Part shown: positions 1 through 8,102 of the stretch, piece by piece
Layout: each line of letters starts with the position of its first letter
How positions within the stretch are numbered: position 1 is the stretch's first letter
Assembly (NCBI GenBank): GCA_945912085.1
Contig: CAMEBJ010000007.1
Span: forward strand, 1 to 17,379
Direction of reading: 5' to 3'
From: an uncultured Bacteroidales bacterium
GTDB lineage: Bacteria > Bacteroidota > Bacteroidia > Bacteroidales > UBA932
Length of the DNA: 17,379 nt
Program-made: the position numbers and the translations under genes
The notes under the pieces: model-generated
Told to the model about the DNA's origin: nothing
Databases searched by the model: none
Seen by the model: only the letters and a program-made list of their open reading frames with translations

Positions 1-47
1 CTAAATGACCGATGAGAAAAGCAATATGTACCGGAAAGATTATTCAT
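1..47 (-). CDS. Possible 5' end of ftsQ (partial, runs off left edge)
   Basis: An ATG at 47-45 opens a frame with no stop to the window edge and would encode 15 residues starting MNNLSGTYCF. It overlaps the 3' end of murC by eight bases, which fits the packed style of this operon. In Bacteroidota dcw clusters the gene after murC is normally ftsQ, the bitopic divisome protein, so position alone suggests the identity. The visible residues do not resemble a typical basic-plus-hydrophobic FtsQ start. Another frame here is more hydrophobic but has no ATG, GTG or TTG. The true start may therefore lie beyond the edge. Confidence 0.25.
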   Translation of the reverse strand, partial: MNNLSGTYCFSHRSF

Positions 48-1419
48 AGATGATGTTGGTTATTTTTTGACGATTCCTAAGCATTTGGGTGATAGGAGAT
101 ATGAACCTGTCTATGTTTCCTGCTCCGAGGGTCACCAGGACTTCTATGTCCTCGTCTTTCAGGTAGTCCATCAACTGCTCTTTCCTGAGCAGGACCTTCT
201 GAGGAGCGGTCACCTTGTCGAAGATTATTTCCGAGCTCACTCCCGGAATCGGCTCCTCCCTTGCAGGGTAGATGTCGAGGAGAATCAGTTTGTCCACCTT
301 GCTCAGGGCCTGGGCGAACTCGTCTGCAAAATCCCTCGTCCTGGTGTAGAGGTGAGGCTGGAATATGGCCGTCAACTTTCTTCCCGGGAAAATGTCCCTG
401 ATCGAACGCACTGCAGCCTCTATTTCCTTCGGATGGTGGGCATAGTCGTCGATGTAGGAGCAGGCCGGGGTGTTGAATTGTATGTCGAATCTCCTCTTTA
501 CTCCCCGGAAGGAGGCCAGCGCAGTCCTGATACTCTGAGGATCAATTCCATACACGAGTGCCACCGCAGCGGCTGCCACACTGTTCTCCACATTGATGAT
601 GCCCGGCACTCCGCAACGGCATCCCTCAATCACCCCTGATGGGTGGTGCAGGTCAAAGGTGAAGTATCCGCATTCGTCGCAGTGGATGTTCTCTGCGTGG
701 AAGTCGGCCAGGTTGTTGTCAAGTGAGTATTCCAGAATTTGGGCTCCAGTATCCTGTGGAGTGATGTCCAGACCGTATTTCTTTATGACGGTCCCGCTCA
801 CCTGCGAGGCGAATGCCTTGAAGGCCTCCTGCACGTGGGCCAGGTCGGAATATATGTCCAGATGGTCGGCGTCCATTGCCGTTATGACCGCAATCCGCGG
901 GAAGAGCTGGAGGAAAGACCTGTCGAATTCGTCCGCCTCTGCGACAATCACCGGATTGTGGCTTGTCAGAAGGTTGGTGCCGTAATTCTTCGAGATTCCT
1001 CCAAGAAAGGCCGAACATCCCTCTGAACTTGATGTGAAGATATGCGCCAGGAGTGTGCTGGTCGTGGTTTTTCCGTGGGTGCCTGCAACAGCGAGACATT
1101 GCTGTCCCTTTGCTATTTCCCCAAGAATCTTCGATCTTTTGACCACCCTGTAGCCATTCTCCAGGACAAATCTCAATTCTCCCATATCTCCCGGAATTGC
1201 CGGAGTGTAAACCACGAGGGTGTTTTCCCTGTCTTTCGGAACATAGTCCGTGCAGTCCTCGTAATGCACGCGGATACCTTCCTCTTCAAGAGCCGCCGTC
1301 AGCTCGCTCGGCGTCTTGTCGTATCCCGAGACGTCGCAACCTCTGAACCGGTAATATCGCGCTATGGCGCTCATCCCGATTCCTCCTATTCCTATAAAAT
1401 ATATGTTCTTATATTCCAT
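40..1419 (-). CDS. murC: UDP-N-acetylmuramate--L-alanine ligase MurC
   Basis: Cytoplasmic Mur ligase that adds L-alanine to UDP-MurNAc using ATP, the first peptide-stem step of peptidoglycan synthesis. The 459-residue protein has the usual family length. The N-terminal Rossmann motif GIGGIGMS (residues 10-17) binds UDP-MurNAc. The ATP P-loop GTHGKTTT covers residues 113-120 with Lys117. The central domain contains EADEFDRSF, and the C-terminal domain contains DDYAHHPKE and ends with a GAGNIDRF motif. The ATG at 1419 directly precedes the glycine-rich motif, as expected. It is the tenth dcw gene in the visible cluster. It lies 33 very AT-rich bases after murG, the widest gap in the operon, and no convincing promoter is visible there. 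Confidence 0.97.
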   Translation of the reverse strand: MEYKNIYFIGIGGIGMSAIARYYRFRGCDVSGYDKTPSELTAALEEEGIRVHYEDCTDYVPKDRENTLVVYTPAIPGDMGELRFVLENGYRVVKRSKILGEIAKGQQCLAVAGTHGKTTTSTLLAHIFTSSSEGCSAFLGGISKNYGTNLLTSHNPVIVAEADEFDRSFLQLFPRIAVITAMDADHLDIYSDLAHVQEAFKAFASQVSGTVIKKYGLDITPQDTGAQILEYSLDNNLADFHAENIHCDECGYFTFDLHHPSGVIEGCRCGVPGIINVENSVAAAAVALVYGIDPQSIRTALASFRGVKRRFDIQFNTPACSYIDDYAHHPKEIEAAVRSIRDIFPGRKLTAIFQPHLYTRTRDFADEFAQALSKVDKLILLDIYPAREEPIPGVSSEIIFDKVTAPQKVLLRKEQLMDYLKDEDIEVLVTLGAGNIDRFISPITQMLRNRQKITNIIYE

Positions 1420-1452
1420 AATATATATGAGTGTCCGTAAATATGAAATATA

Positions 1453-2592
1453 TCACAAAAGCTTGTATATTTCGTCTACAATTTCCTGTGCCGCGTCGGT
1501 CTTCGCGAGCCTGGCGATGTTCCTTTCCAGAGTCTCAGTCCTCTCGCTGTCCTTCGCCAGGGTGCACGCCTCTCCCATCAGAGTCTCACGCGCCTGTGCG
1601 TCAGTTACAATCATTCCCGCATCCTTGCGCACGAGGGCCATCGCGTTGTGCGTCTGGTGGTCTTCGGTCACGTTCGGTGACGGAACGAAGATGGATGCCT
1701 TGCCGGCTGCGCAGAGTTCAGAGACGGAACTTGCTCCGGAGCGTGTGACAACTACATCTGCAGCGGCGTATGCCAAATCCATCCTGCCGATGAAGTCAGT
1801 GTGACGGATGTTTTTGAGAACATCGCCGCCAAGTCCATCCTCAGCAGCCTTCTCCATAAAGGCATCCACTCCCGCCTTGTAGTATTTCCCGCATTGCCAG
1901 AGGATTTCCAGACCTTCGCCGCCCGGGCATCCCGCGCCTATCCATCCTTCGACGGAATCGTTCAGGGTTTTGCTCCCAAGACTTCCCCCGATGATGAGAA
2001 TGTGCTTTTTCTGCGGGTCAAAGCCATAGTAATCAAAGGCTTCCTGTCTGGTTTCCTTAGTGGCCGGTCCTATTCCCTTCCGGATGGGGTTGCCCGTGAG
2101 AACAATCCTGTCGGCTGGGAAGAACCTCTCCATGCCCTCGTAGGCCACGCAGACGCATCCGGCTTTCTTGCCCAGAATCCTATTGGTCAGCCCGGCAAAT
2201 CCGTTCTGCTCCTGAATCAGGGTAGGAATTCCCTTGCGGGATGCTTTCCAAAGCAGGGGAGCGCTGGCATAACCCCCGACTCCGACTGCGATGTCAGGCT
2301 TGAACTCATCAATGATCTTCCCGGCCTTCGAAATGCTTTTGAAAAGTTTGAACGGCAGGGCGAGATTGCTCAGTGTCAACTTTCTTTGCAGACCTGCCAC
2401 CTGCAGGCCGATGATTCTGTAACCCGCCGCAGGGACCTTCTCCATTTCCATCCTGCCCTCTGCTCCCACAAAAAGGATTTCGGTCTGCGGATTGACCTCC
2501 CTCAATTTGTCGGCAATGGAGACGGCTGGGAAAATATGTCCTCCCGTGCCGCCTCCGCTGATTATGACTCTTAATGCCTTGTATTTTTCCAT
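1453..2592 (-). CDS. murG: Lipid II synthase MurG (UDP-GlcNAc transferase)
   Basis: Peripheral inner-membrane GT-B (family GT28) glycosyltransferase that transfers GlcNAc from UDP-GlcNAc to lipid I, giving lipid II. The 379-residue protein shows the N-terminal G-loop GGGTGGH at residues 13-19, followed by FPAVSIA. It also shows QEQNGFAGLTNR near 128-138, the second G-loop GGSLGS at 202-207, and the donor-binding stretch SGASSVSELCAAG at 285-297 followed by PSPNVTEDHQTHNA. All the expected family landmarks are present and the length is normal. The ATG at 2592 leaves a short MEKYKALR lead before the first beta strand. It sits 30 bases after ftsW in the same operon, so lipid II synthesis is encoded next to its polymerase. 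Confidence 0.97.
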   Translation of the reverse strand: MEKYKALRVIISGGGTGGHIFPAVSIADKLREVNPQTEILFVGAEGRMEMEKVPAAGYRIIGLQVAGLQRKLTLSNLALPFKLFKSISKAGKIIDEFKPDIAVGVGGYASAPLLWKASRKGIPTLIQEQNGFAGLTNRILGKKAGCVCVAYEGMERFFPADRIVLTGNPIRKGIGPATKETRQEAFDYYGFDPQKKHILIIGGSLGSKTLNDSVEGWIGAGCPGGEGLEILWQCGKYYKAGVDAFMEKAAEDGLGGDVLKNIRHTDFIGRMDLAYAAADVVVTRSGASSVSELCAAGKASIFVPSPNVTEDHQTHNAMALVRKDAGMIVTDAQARETLMGEACTLAKDSERTETLERNIARLAKTDAAQEIVDEIYKLL

Positions 2593-2622
2593 AGTCTTCT
2601 CAATAAATGCGGAATTTTGCCC

Positions 2623-3984
2623 TCAACTGTCGATGGATTCCAGGGTGTCCAGGTCATTCAGGCTTTCCTTTATTTCGTCCCGGACCATCAGTGGAGCTGC
2701 CTTTGCCGCTTCCATCTCCACCTTTTTCTTTGCCATCTTGCTGATTGACAGAATGATTCCGAAAGCCAGACAGAACATCAGGAAGGAACCCTTGCCTTCG
2801 CTGATCATCGGAAGCGTCTGCCCGGTGGACGGCAGAAGACCGACATTGATCATCATATGCACCACTGCCTGGAATGAAATCAGCAGGCAAAGTCCCCCGA
2901 CTGAGGTCTTTGCGAAGACGTTGTCGCAGTTCCTCACTATGATTGACCCTCGTGCCAGGAGACTCAGGTAGAGAATCAGCAGCGGAATGGCCCCGAAGAG
3001 GATGCCGTACTCCTCGATGATGAAACTGAACATATAGTCGCTGAAAATCAGTGGGACGGTGTATTTGTAGGTGCTCCTCCCGGGTCCCTTGCCGAAGAAT
3101 CCTCCTTCCTTGATTGCCATCATCGCTCCCTCGGTCTGGAGAAGTCCGTCCTTGGCTTTTTCATATTCTGCCGTGTTGGGGTTCATTTCCTTCAGGGTCT
3201 TCTTCTTGCTGCCGTTAAGCCATTCGTCAATCCTGCTCTCAACGGTTTCATATCTGCTGAGCAGTTCCCAGCCGGTTGCTTTGTAAACCCCGTAGCCGAG
3301 TATCAATGCTGCAAGTGCAGCCAGTCCGACCATGAAGAATTCCTTGAAGGGAACACCTCCGAGCAGTACCGTCATAACCATTACGATGGCGATGATTGCG
3401 GTGCTGGAAAAGCTTCCGTCTATTTCAAGTCCCATCACAATCAGGATCGGGGCGTAGATGTAGATGAGCCTTTGCACGAAAGGCTTCTTCAACCATTTGA
3501 AATTCTTGAATCCGGACAGTTTGTTCGCTATGGTGAAGGATTTCGTGGCATTGGCGTTTGACGCCCAGGAGAGGTACATCACCATCGCCACCTTGACCAC
3601 TTCATACACGTTCAACTGGAGTCCGCCGACGGAAAGGGCCCTTGTGGCACCATTCCTCGTGTCCACGCCGATTTTCAGCACGAGCATCATAAGCAGCACG
3701 AAAGAGACCAAAAAACCCAGCTGCGAGAAGAAACGGAATATCCAGATTCTAGGGATGAAGTAGCAGACAAAGATGGCAGCCAATCCTATGCAGACCACCT
3801 TCATCTGTTCGGCGAATATGTCCAGTCGGGAAACATCTTCTTTTACGAGGGCTGAGGTGGAGGAGAAAACGGAAATGCAGGAGAACAGGATCAGCAGGAT
3901 GGCAATCATCCATATTACCTTGTCCCCCTGGATGTTGTCAATCCAGGACCAGATTCCTTTTTTCTTTGTTCTTGCCGTGGCCAT
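2623..3984 (-). CDS. ftsW: SEDS peptidoglycan glycosyltransferase FtsW
   Basis: Polytopic inner-membrane SEDS protein that polymerises lipid II at the septum together with its partner transpeptidase FtsI, encoded upstream. The 453-residue protein has about ten hydrophobic segments, starting near residues 24-41. The conserved catalytic-region motif reads PLIFSDYMFSFIIEEYG, with Asp316 aligning with the essential SEDS aspartate. The preceding GGFFGKGPGRST is the usual glycine-rich signature. Two features differ from textbook FtsW. The usual QPSE-like motif reads QLNVYE (123-128). The extracellular loop before the catalytic motif is long and charged (about 240-295). A 25-residue cytoplasmic tail is rich in Glu, Asp and Ser. 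The gene lies 15 bases after murD. A RodA role is unlikely given the dcw context. Confidence 0.93.
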   Translation of the reverse strand: MATARTKKKGIWSWIDNIQGDKVIWMIAILLILFSCISVFSSTSALVKEDVSRLDIFAEQMKVVCIGLAAIFVCYFIPRIWIFRFFSQLGFLVSFVLLMMLVLKIGVDTRNGATRALSVGGLQLNVYEVVKVAMVMYLSWASNANATKSFTIANKLSGFKNFKWLKKPFVQRLIYIYAPILIVMGLEIDGSFSSTAIIAIVMVMTVLLGGVPFKEFFMVGLAALAALILGYGVYKATGWELLSRYETVESRIDEWLNGSKKKTLKEMNPNTAEYEKAKDGLLQTEGAMMAIKEGGFFGKGPGRSTYKYTVPLIFSDYMFSFIIEEYGILFGAIPLLILYLSLLARGSIIVRNCDNVFAKTSVGGLCLLISFQAVVHMMINVGLLPSTGQTLPMISEGKGSFLMFCLAFGIILSISKMAKKKVEMEAAKAAPLMVRDEIKESLNDLDTLESIDS

Positions 3985-3999
3985 CGTCTTTGTTGATTT

Positions 4000-5334
4000 T
4001 TACAGATTGCGGACAGCCTCCTTGAACTTGCGTCCCCTGTCCTCGTAGTTCTTGAACAGGTCGAAACTTGCGCAGCAAGGCGAAAGAAGGACGACATCGC
4101 CTGCCTTGGCGAAACTGCTGGCCTTCTTCACAGCCTCCTCTGCCGAAAGCGCATCCGTAATGTTCTCCACAACACCTTCGAACGCCTCGTGGAACTTGTG
4201 GTTGTCAACACCCATGCAAACCATTGCCTTGACTTTCTCGCGGGCAAGTTCTATCAGCGGACTGTAATCGTTGCCCTTGTCCTTGCCCCCGACAATCCAG
4301 ACCACTGGTCTTGTCTGGCATTCAAGGGCGTACCAGGCTGCATCCACGTTTGTTGCCTTCGAGTCGTTGATGTAGAGCACATCCCCGACACTCATAACCT
4401 TTTCAAGACGGTGTTCTACGGCCTGGAATGTTGACAGGCTTCTGCGGATGTTTTCGTTTTCGATGTTCATCACCTTGCCGGCAATCGCCGCGGCCATCGA
4501 GTTGTAAACATTGTGTTTGCCTCCCAGGGCAAGTTCCCTGATGAACATATCGCATTGGTCGTCCCCGACCCTGACAACCATCTTGTCGTCTTTCACGAAG
4601 GCTCCCTGTTCCACTTCCTTCTTCTGGGTGAAAGGCAGCATCTTGGCCTTCACCACTATCTTGTCCAGATGCCTGATGGTAATCTCATCGTCGGAGCAGA
4701 AGATGAAGCAGTCCTCCCTGTCCATATTCCGGGTAATCCTGAATTTAGCCCTGACATAGTTCTCCATATTGTGGTCGTACCTGTCGAGGTGATCGGGTGT
4801 TATGTTCGTCAGGACTGCAATGTCCGCCTTGAAATCGTACATGTTGTCAAGCTGGAAACTGCTCAGTTCCAGGACATATATGTCGTGTTTCTCCGTTGCG
4901 ACCTGGAAGGCGTAGCTCTTGCCGATGTTTCCTCCGAGTCCGGCGTCAAGCCCGGCTTCCTTCAGCAGATGATATATCAGGGAAGTGGTGGTTGTCTTGC
5001 CGTTGCTTCCGGTGATGCAGATTTTCTTCGCGGTGTCGTACCTTCCCGCAAATTCTATTTCCGAAATAATGTGAATCCCCTTGTCCGCGATTTTCTGCAC
5101 CAGCGGGGCAGTGGACGGTATGCCGGGGCTTTTTATGACCTCGTCGGCGTTGAGGATCAGCTCTTCCGAGTGTTTCCCGCTCTCGAAAGGGATGTCCCAT
5201 TTCTCAAGAAGGGCTGTGTATTCAGGTGATATTTCCCCCTTGTCGGAGAGGAATACATCGAATCCTTTCACTTTTGCCAGAACGGCGGCGCCGCTTCCGC
5301 TTTCGCCTCCTCCAAGAACTACGATTCTTGACAT
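4000..5334 (-). CDS. murD: UDP-N-acetylmuramoyl-L-alanine--D-glutamate ligase MurD
   Basis: Cytoplasmic Mur ligase adding D-glutamate to UDP-MurNAc-L-Ala. The 444-residue protein begins with a dinucleotide-fold-like UDP-binding motif, VLGGGESGSGAA (residues 6-17). The ATP P-loop GSNGKTTTT is at 109-117 with Lys113. Further landmarks are LELSSFQLD, the TNITPDHLDRYD motif that carries metal and ATP ligands, and YINDSKATN in the C-terminal domain. The ATG at 5334 places the first glycine motif seven residues in, as usual. The gene follows mraY by 12 bases and precedes ftsW by 15 bases, the normal dcw order. Nothing is missing or truncated. Confidence 0.97.
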   Translation of the reverse strand: MSRIVVLGGGESGSGAAVLAKVKGFDVFLSDKGEISPEYTALLEKWDIPFESGKHSEELILNADEVIKSPGIPSTAPLVQKIADKGIHIISEIEFAGRYDTAKKICITGSNGKTTTTSLIYHLLKEAGLDAGLGGNIGKSYAFQVATEKHDIYVLELSSFQLDNMYDFKADIAVLTNITPDHLDRYDHNMENYVRAKFRITRNMDREDCFIFCSDDEITIRHLDKIVVKAKMLPFTQKKEVEQGAFVKDDKMVVRVGDDQCDMFIRELALGGKHNVYNSMAAAIAGKVMNIENENIRRSLSTFQAVEHRLEKVMSVGDVLYINDSKATNVDAAWYALECQTRPVVWIVGGKDKGNDYSPLIELAREKVKAMVCMGVDNHKFHEAFEGVVENITDALSAEEAVKKASSFAKAGDVVLLSPCCASFDLFKNYEDRGRKFKEAVRNL

Positions 5335-5346
5335 ATCAATATCTCC

Positions 5347-6624
5347 TTATCTTAATTTCAGCATCGCGATGGTAAAAACCGCGAGTATTATTCCTATTAT
5401 CCAAAACCTTACCACAATCTTCGCCTCGGGCAGGGCCTTTTTCGGTGAAGTGAATATGGCGTCTATTCCCTCTTTCTGGAAGTGATGGTGCAGGGGAGTC
5501 ATCTTGAACACCCGTCGTCCTACACCATATTTCCTTTTTGTAAACTTGAAATATGTCCTCTGCACAATCACAGAAAGGCTTTCGACGAAGAATACCCCGC
5601 AGAGAATAGGCAGCAGGAGTTCCTTGCGGATGAGAATCGCGCAGACTCCGATGATACCCCCGATTGCAAGCGACCCTGTGTCACCCATAAAAACCTGTGC
5701 CGGGAATGAGTTGTACCAGAGAAATCCGATGAGCGCTCCCACGAAGGCTGCCATAAAGACCGCTATTTCACCGCTTCCCGGAATGTACATAATGTTGAGG
5801 TAGTCCGAGTTGATGATGTTTCCGGACATCCAGGCGAAGATTCCCAGGACCACTCCCACTATTGCGGAGGTTCCGGTTGCCAGTCCGTCCATTCCGTCGG
5901 TGAGGTTCGTGCCGTTGGAACAGGCGGTGATGACCAGCACAATCATTATGACGTAGATGGCCCATTTGCCGTACCATCCCCACTTCCCCTTGAAAGGGGA
6001 GAGCCACTTGTAGTCAAATTCGTGGTTCTTTACGAAAGGGATAGTGGTCTTGGTGCTCTTGACTGCATCCACAGGAGCTCCGCTTGTTGCCTCTTCCACT
6101 CCTGCAGAGCTTTCTGCAACGACTGTCTGCCGGGCATTCTGAGTTTCCTCCCTCACGACCACCTTGTCGCTGAAGCAGACTGTCAGTCCGATTGCAAGTC
6201 CGAGAAGGACCTGACCGATGAGTTTGCTCTTTTCGCTCAATCCGGCCTTGTCGTGCTTGAAGGTCTTGATCCAGTCATCGGCAAATCCGAGTCCTCCGAG
6301 CCACACTGTGCTGACAATCAGGAGTATGGTGTAGATGTTCGTGAGGTCTGCAAAGAGAAGGACTCCGCAGAGGATGGCCGCGATGATGATGACTCCTCCC
6401 ATCGTTGGAGTGCCTTTCTTCTGCATCTGCCCTTCAAGGCCCAGATCACGTATTTCCTCGCCAATCTGTCTTTTCTGGAGCCACCCGATGATTCTCTTTC
6501 CGGCAAACACCGAAAAGAGCATTGCGGCAATGCTCGCCATTATGGCTCTGAACGAAAGGTATGTCATCAGCCCCTGTCCGGGGATGTCAAAATCCTTGAG
6601 ACTCTGAAACAAATGGTACAACAT
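5347..6624 (-). CDS. mraY: Phospho-N-acetylmuramoyl-pentapeptide transferase MraY
   Basis: Inner-membrane enzyme that transfers phospho-MurNAc-pentapeptide to undecaprenyl phosphate, giving lipid I. Using the ATG at 6624 gives 425 residues starting MLYHLFQSL. An in-frame TTG two codons upstream overlaps the murE stop and is less likely. Landmarks are the Asp pair at 116-117 in FADDWIK, NLTDGMDG at 240-247, GDTGS at 314-318 and the HHH motif at 379-381 in TPLHHHFQ. About ten membrane helices are visible. Residues about 153-205 form an extra hydrophilic segment between helices four and five, the position of the periplasmic hairpin in other MraY proteins. It explains the greater length compared with the roughly 360 residues of E. 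coli MraY and is known from Bacteroidota homologues. The start is two bases after the murE stop. Confidence 0.96.
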   Translation of the reverse strand: MLYHLFQSLKDFDIPGQGLMTYLSFRAIMASIAAMLFSVFAGKRIIGWLQKRQIGEEIRDLGLEGQMQKKGTPTMGGVIIIAAILCGVLLFADLTNIYTILLIVSTVWLGGLGFADDWIKTFKHDKAGLSEKSKLIGQVLLGLAIGLTVCFSDKVVVREETQNARQTVVAESSAGVEEATSGAPVDAVKSTKTTIPFVKNHEFDYKWLSPFKGKWGWYGKWAIYVIMIVLVITACSNGTNLTDGMDGLATGTSAIVGVVLGIFAWMSGNIINSDYLNIMYIPGSGEIAVFMAAFVGALIGFLWYNSFPAQVFMGDTGSLAIGGIIGVCAILIRKELLLPILCGVFFVESLSVIVQRTYFKFTKRKYGVGRRVFKMTPLHHHFQKEGIDAIFTSPKKALPEAKIVVRFWIIGIILAVFTIAMLKLR

Positions 6625-6626
6625 TC

Positions 6627-8102
6627 TCAAATCCTCCCCATCTGGTTGAACACTTCATTGACAATCTCCTTCTCATCGAAGTGTCTCTTCTCTTTTCCAA
6701 TAATCTGATAAGTTTCGTGCCCTTTTCCGGCCAGAAGCACCGTCGCTCCCTCCCGGGCGGTCATCAGGGCTGCCCTTATTGCCTGCTCCCTGTCCTCGAT
6801 GAAGATGGAACGGGCCCTTCCGCCTGCATCCATTCCTGCCTTTATATCCTCCATTATGTCACTTGTCCTTTCGGAACGGCTGTTGTCGGACGTGATGAAA
6901 ATCCTGTCGGCATATTTCTGGGCGATTTCTCCCATTTCCGGCCTTTTGCTTCTGTCCCTGTCGCCTCCGCAGCCGAATAGGCAGACAAGTTCCCTGTCCG
7001 GAGCAATTCCCCTTAGGGTCTTGAGCACGTTCTCAAGCGCATCCGGGGTGTGGGCATAGTCAATTACCGCCGTGATGTCTTTCGGACCGTTGATGTTCTC
7101 GAGCCTGCCAGGTGCGGATGCCAGGGCGCTGATGGCTGTAAGGGCTTCTTCCTCAGGAGTCCCGAGAACCACTGCCGTGGTGTAAACTGCAAGGATGTTG
7201 TAGGCGTTGTGGACCCCGATCAGCCTTGTCCAGGTCTCGTGAGAGTCAATTCTGAGCATCATACCCTCGAATCCCTGTTCCATTATGCGGCAGGTGTGGT
7301 CGGCCATACTCCTGCAGGAATAGGTGACTTTCTGCGCCTTTGTGTTCTGAAGCATCACAAGACCGTTCTTGTCATCGATGTTGGTGATGGCGAAAGCATC
7401 CTCCGGCAGATTGTCGAAGAAGAGTTTCTTGCATCTGAGGTACTCGGCGAAGGTTTTGTGGTAGTCGAGGTGGTCGTGGGTCAGGTTGGAGAAGATTCCT
7501 GCCCTGAATTCAAGACCTGCAATCCTTTCCTGCTCCACTCCGATTGAACTGACTTCCATAAAGCAGTATGCACATCCCTCATCGACCATCTGTGCAAGGA
7601 GCGAGTTGATGGTAATCGGGTCGGAAGTGGTGTTGACTGCCTCGGTCATCTTCCCGCCCACATAGTTCGCTATGGTTGATAGAAGTCCGCAGCTATAGCC
7701 AAGCCTTGTGAACATCCTGTAGAGCAGCGTGACCGTTGTGGTCTTGCCGTTTGTCCCGGTGATTCCCACCAGGGTGAGTTTCCCGGATGGTCTGCCGTAG
7801 AAATTCGATGCAATGATTCCCAGGGCGTGGCGGGAACTCCCCACTCTGATGAAAGTGACTTCCGGATGTCCTTCCGACCATCTTCCTTCTTCCTGCGGGT
7901 TGTCATAGACGATTGCCGCAGCGCCGGCCTCAAGTGCCTTGCCGATGAAACTATGTCCATCCACGGCAAAGCCTTTGACGGCAATGAACATACATCCTGC
8001 CGACACCTTCCTGGAATCAGCAGCTATGCTGAGGATTTCCCTTCCGGAATCCCCCTTCACTGACAATGCTCCGCAGTTTTCTATTAGCTGTTCTATTCTC
8101 AT
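6627..8102 (-). CDS. murE: UDP-MurNAc-tripeptide synthetase MurE
   Basis: Cytoplasmic Mur ligase adding the third stem residue, usually meso-diaminopimelate in Gram-negative bacteria, to UDP-MurNAc-L-Ala-D-Glu. I chose the ATG at 8102 (491 residues, MRIEQLIENC). It shares its A with the ftsI stop in a TAATG junction, and a longer in-frame extension would lie inside ftsI and has no MurE similarity. Landmarks are AADSRKV (28-34), the P-loop GTNGKTTT (116-123), NTTSDP at 157-162, SNLTHDHLDYH at 205-215 and GKGHE (459-463). The amino-acid selection motif, DNPR in E. coli, reads DNSR at 406-409. The arginine that contacts the diaminopimelate carboxylate is kept but the proline is replaced. No murF follows, which is normal for this phylum. 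Confidence 0.96.
   Translation of the reverse strand: MRIEQLIENCGALSVKGDSGREILSIAADSRKVSAGCMFIAVKGFAVDGHSFIGKALEAGAAAIVYDNPQEEGRWSEGHPEVTFIRVGSSRHALGIIASNFYGRPSGKLTLVGITGTNGKTTTVTLLYRMFTRLGYSCGLLSTIANYVGGKMTEAVNTTSDPITINSLLAQMVDEGCAYCFMEVSSIGVEQERIAGLEFRAGIFSNLTHDHLDYHKTFAEYLRCKKLFFDNLPEDAFAITNIDDKNGLVMLQNTKAQKVTYSCRSMADHTCRIMEQGFEGMMLRIDSHETWTRLIGVHNAYNILAVYTTAVVLGTPEEEALTAISALASAPGRLENINGPKDITAVIDYAHTPDALENVLKTLRGIAPDRELVCLFGCGGDRDRSKRPEMGEIAQKYADRIFITSDNSRSERTSDIMEDIKAGMDAGGRARSIFIEDREQAIRAALMTAREGATVLLAGKGHETYQIIGKEKRHFDEKEIVNEVFNQMGRI

Noticed and set aside
1420..1452. Possible internal promoter between murG and murC
   Set aside because: The gap is very AT-rich, but the closest match, TATATTTC, lacks the final G of TAnnTTTG and there is no -33 element.
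1801..2574. Open frame of 257 codons opposite murG
   Set aside because: It is a mirror of murG codons, with no family resemblance and no sensible gene context.
4513..5229. Open frame of 238 codons opposite murD
   Set aside because: It is fully contained in murD on the other strand and its composition is that of a shadow frame.
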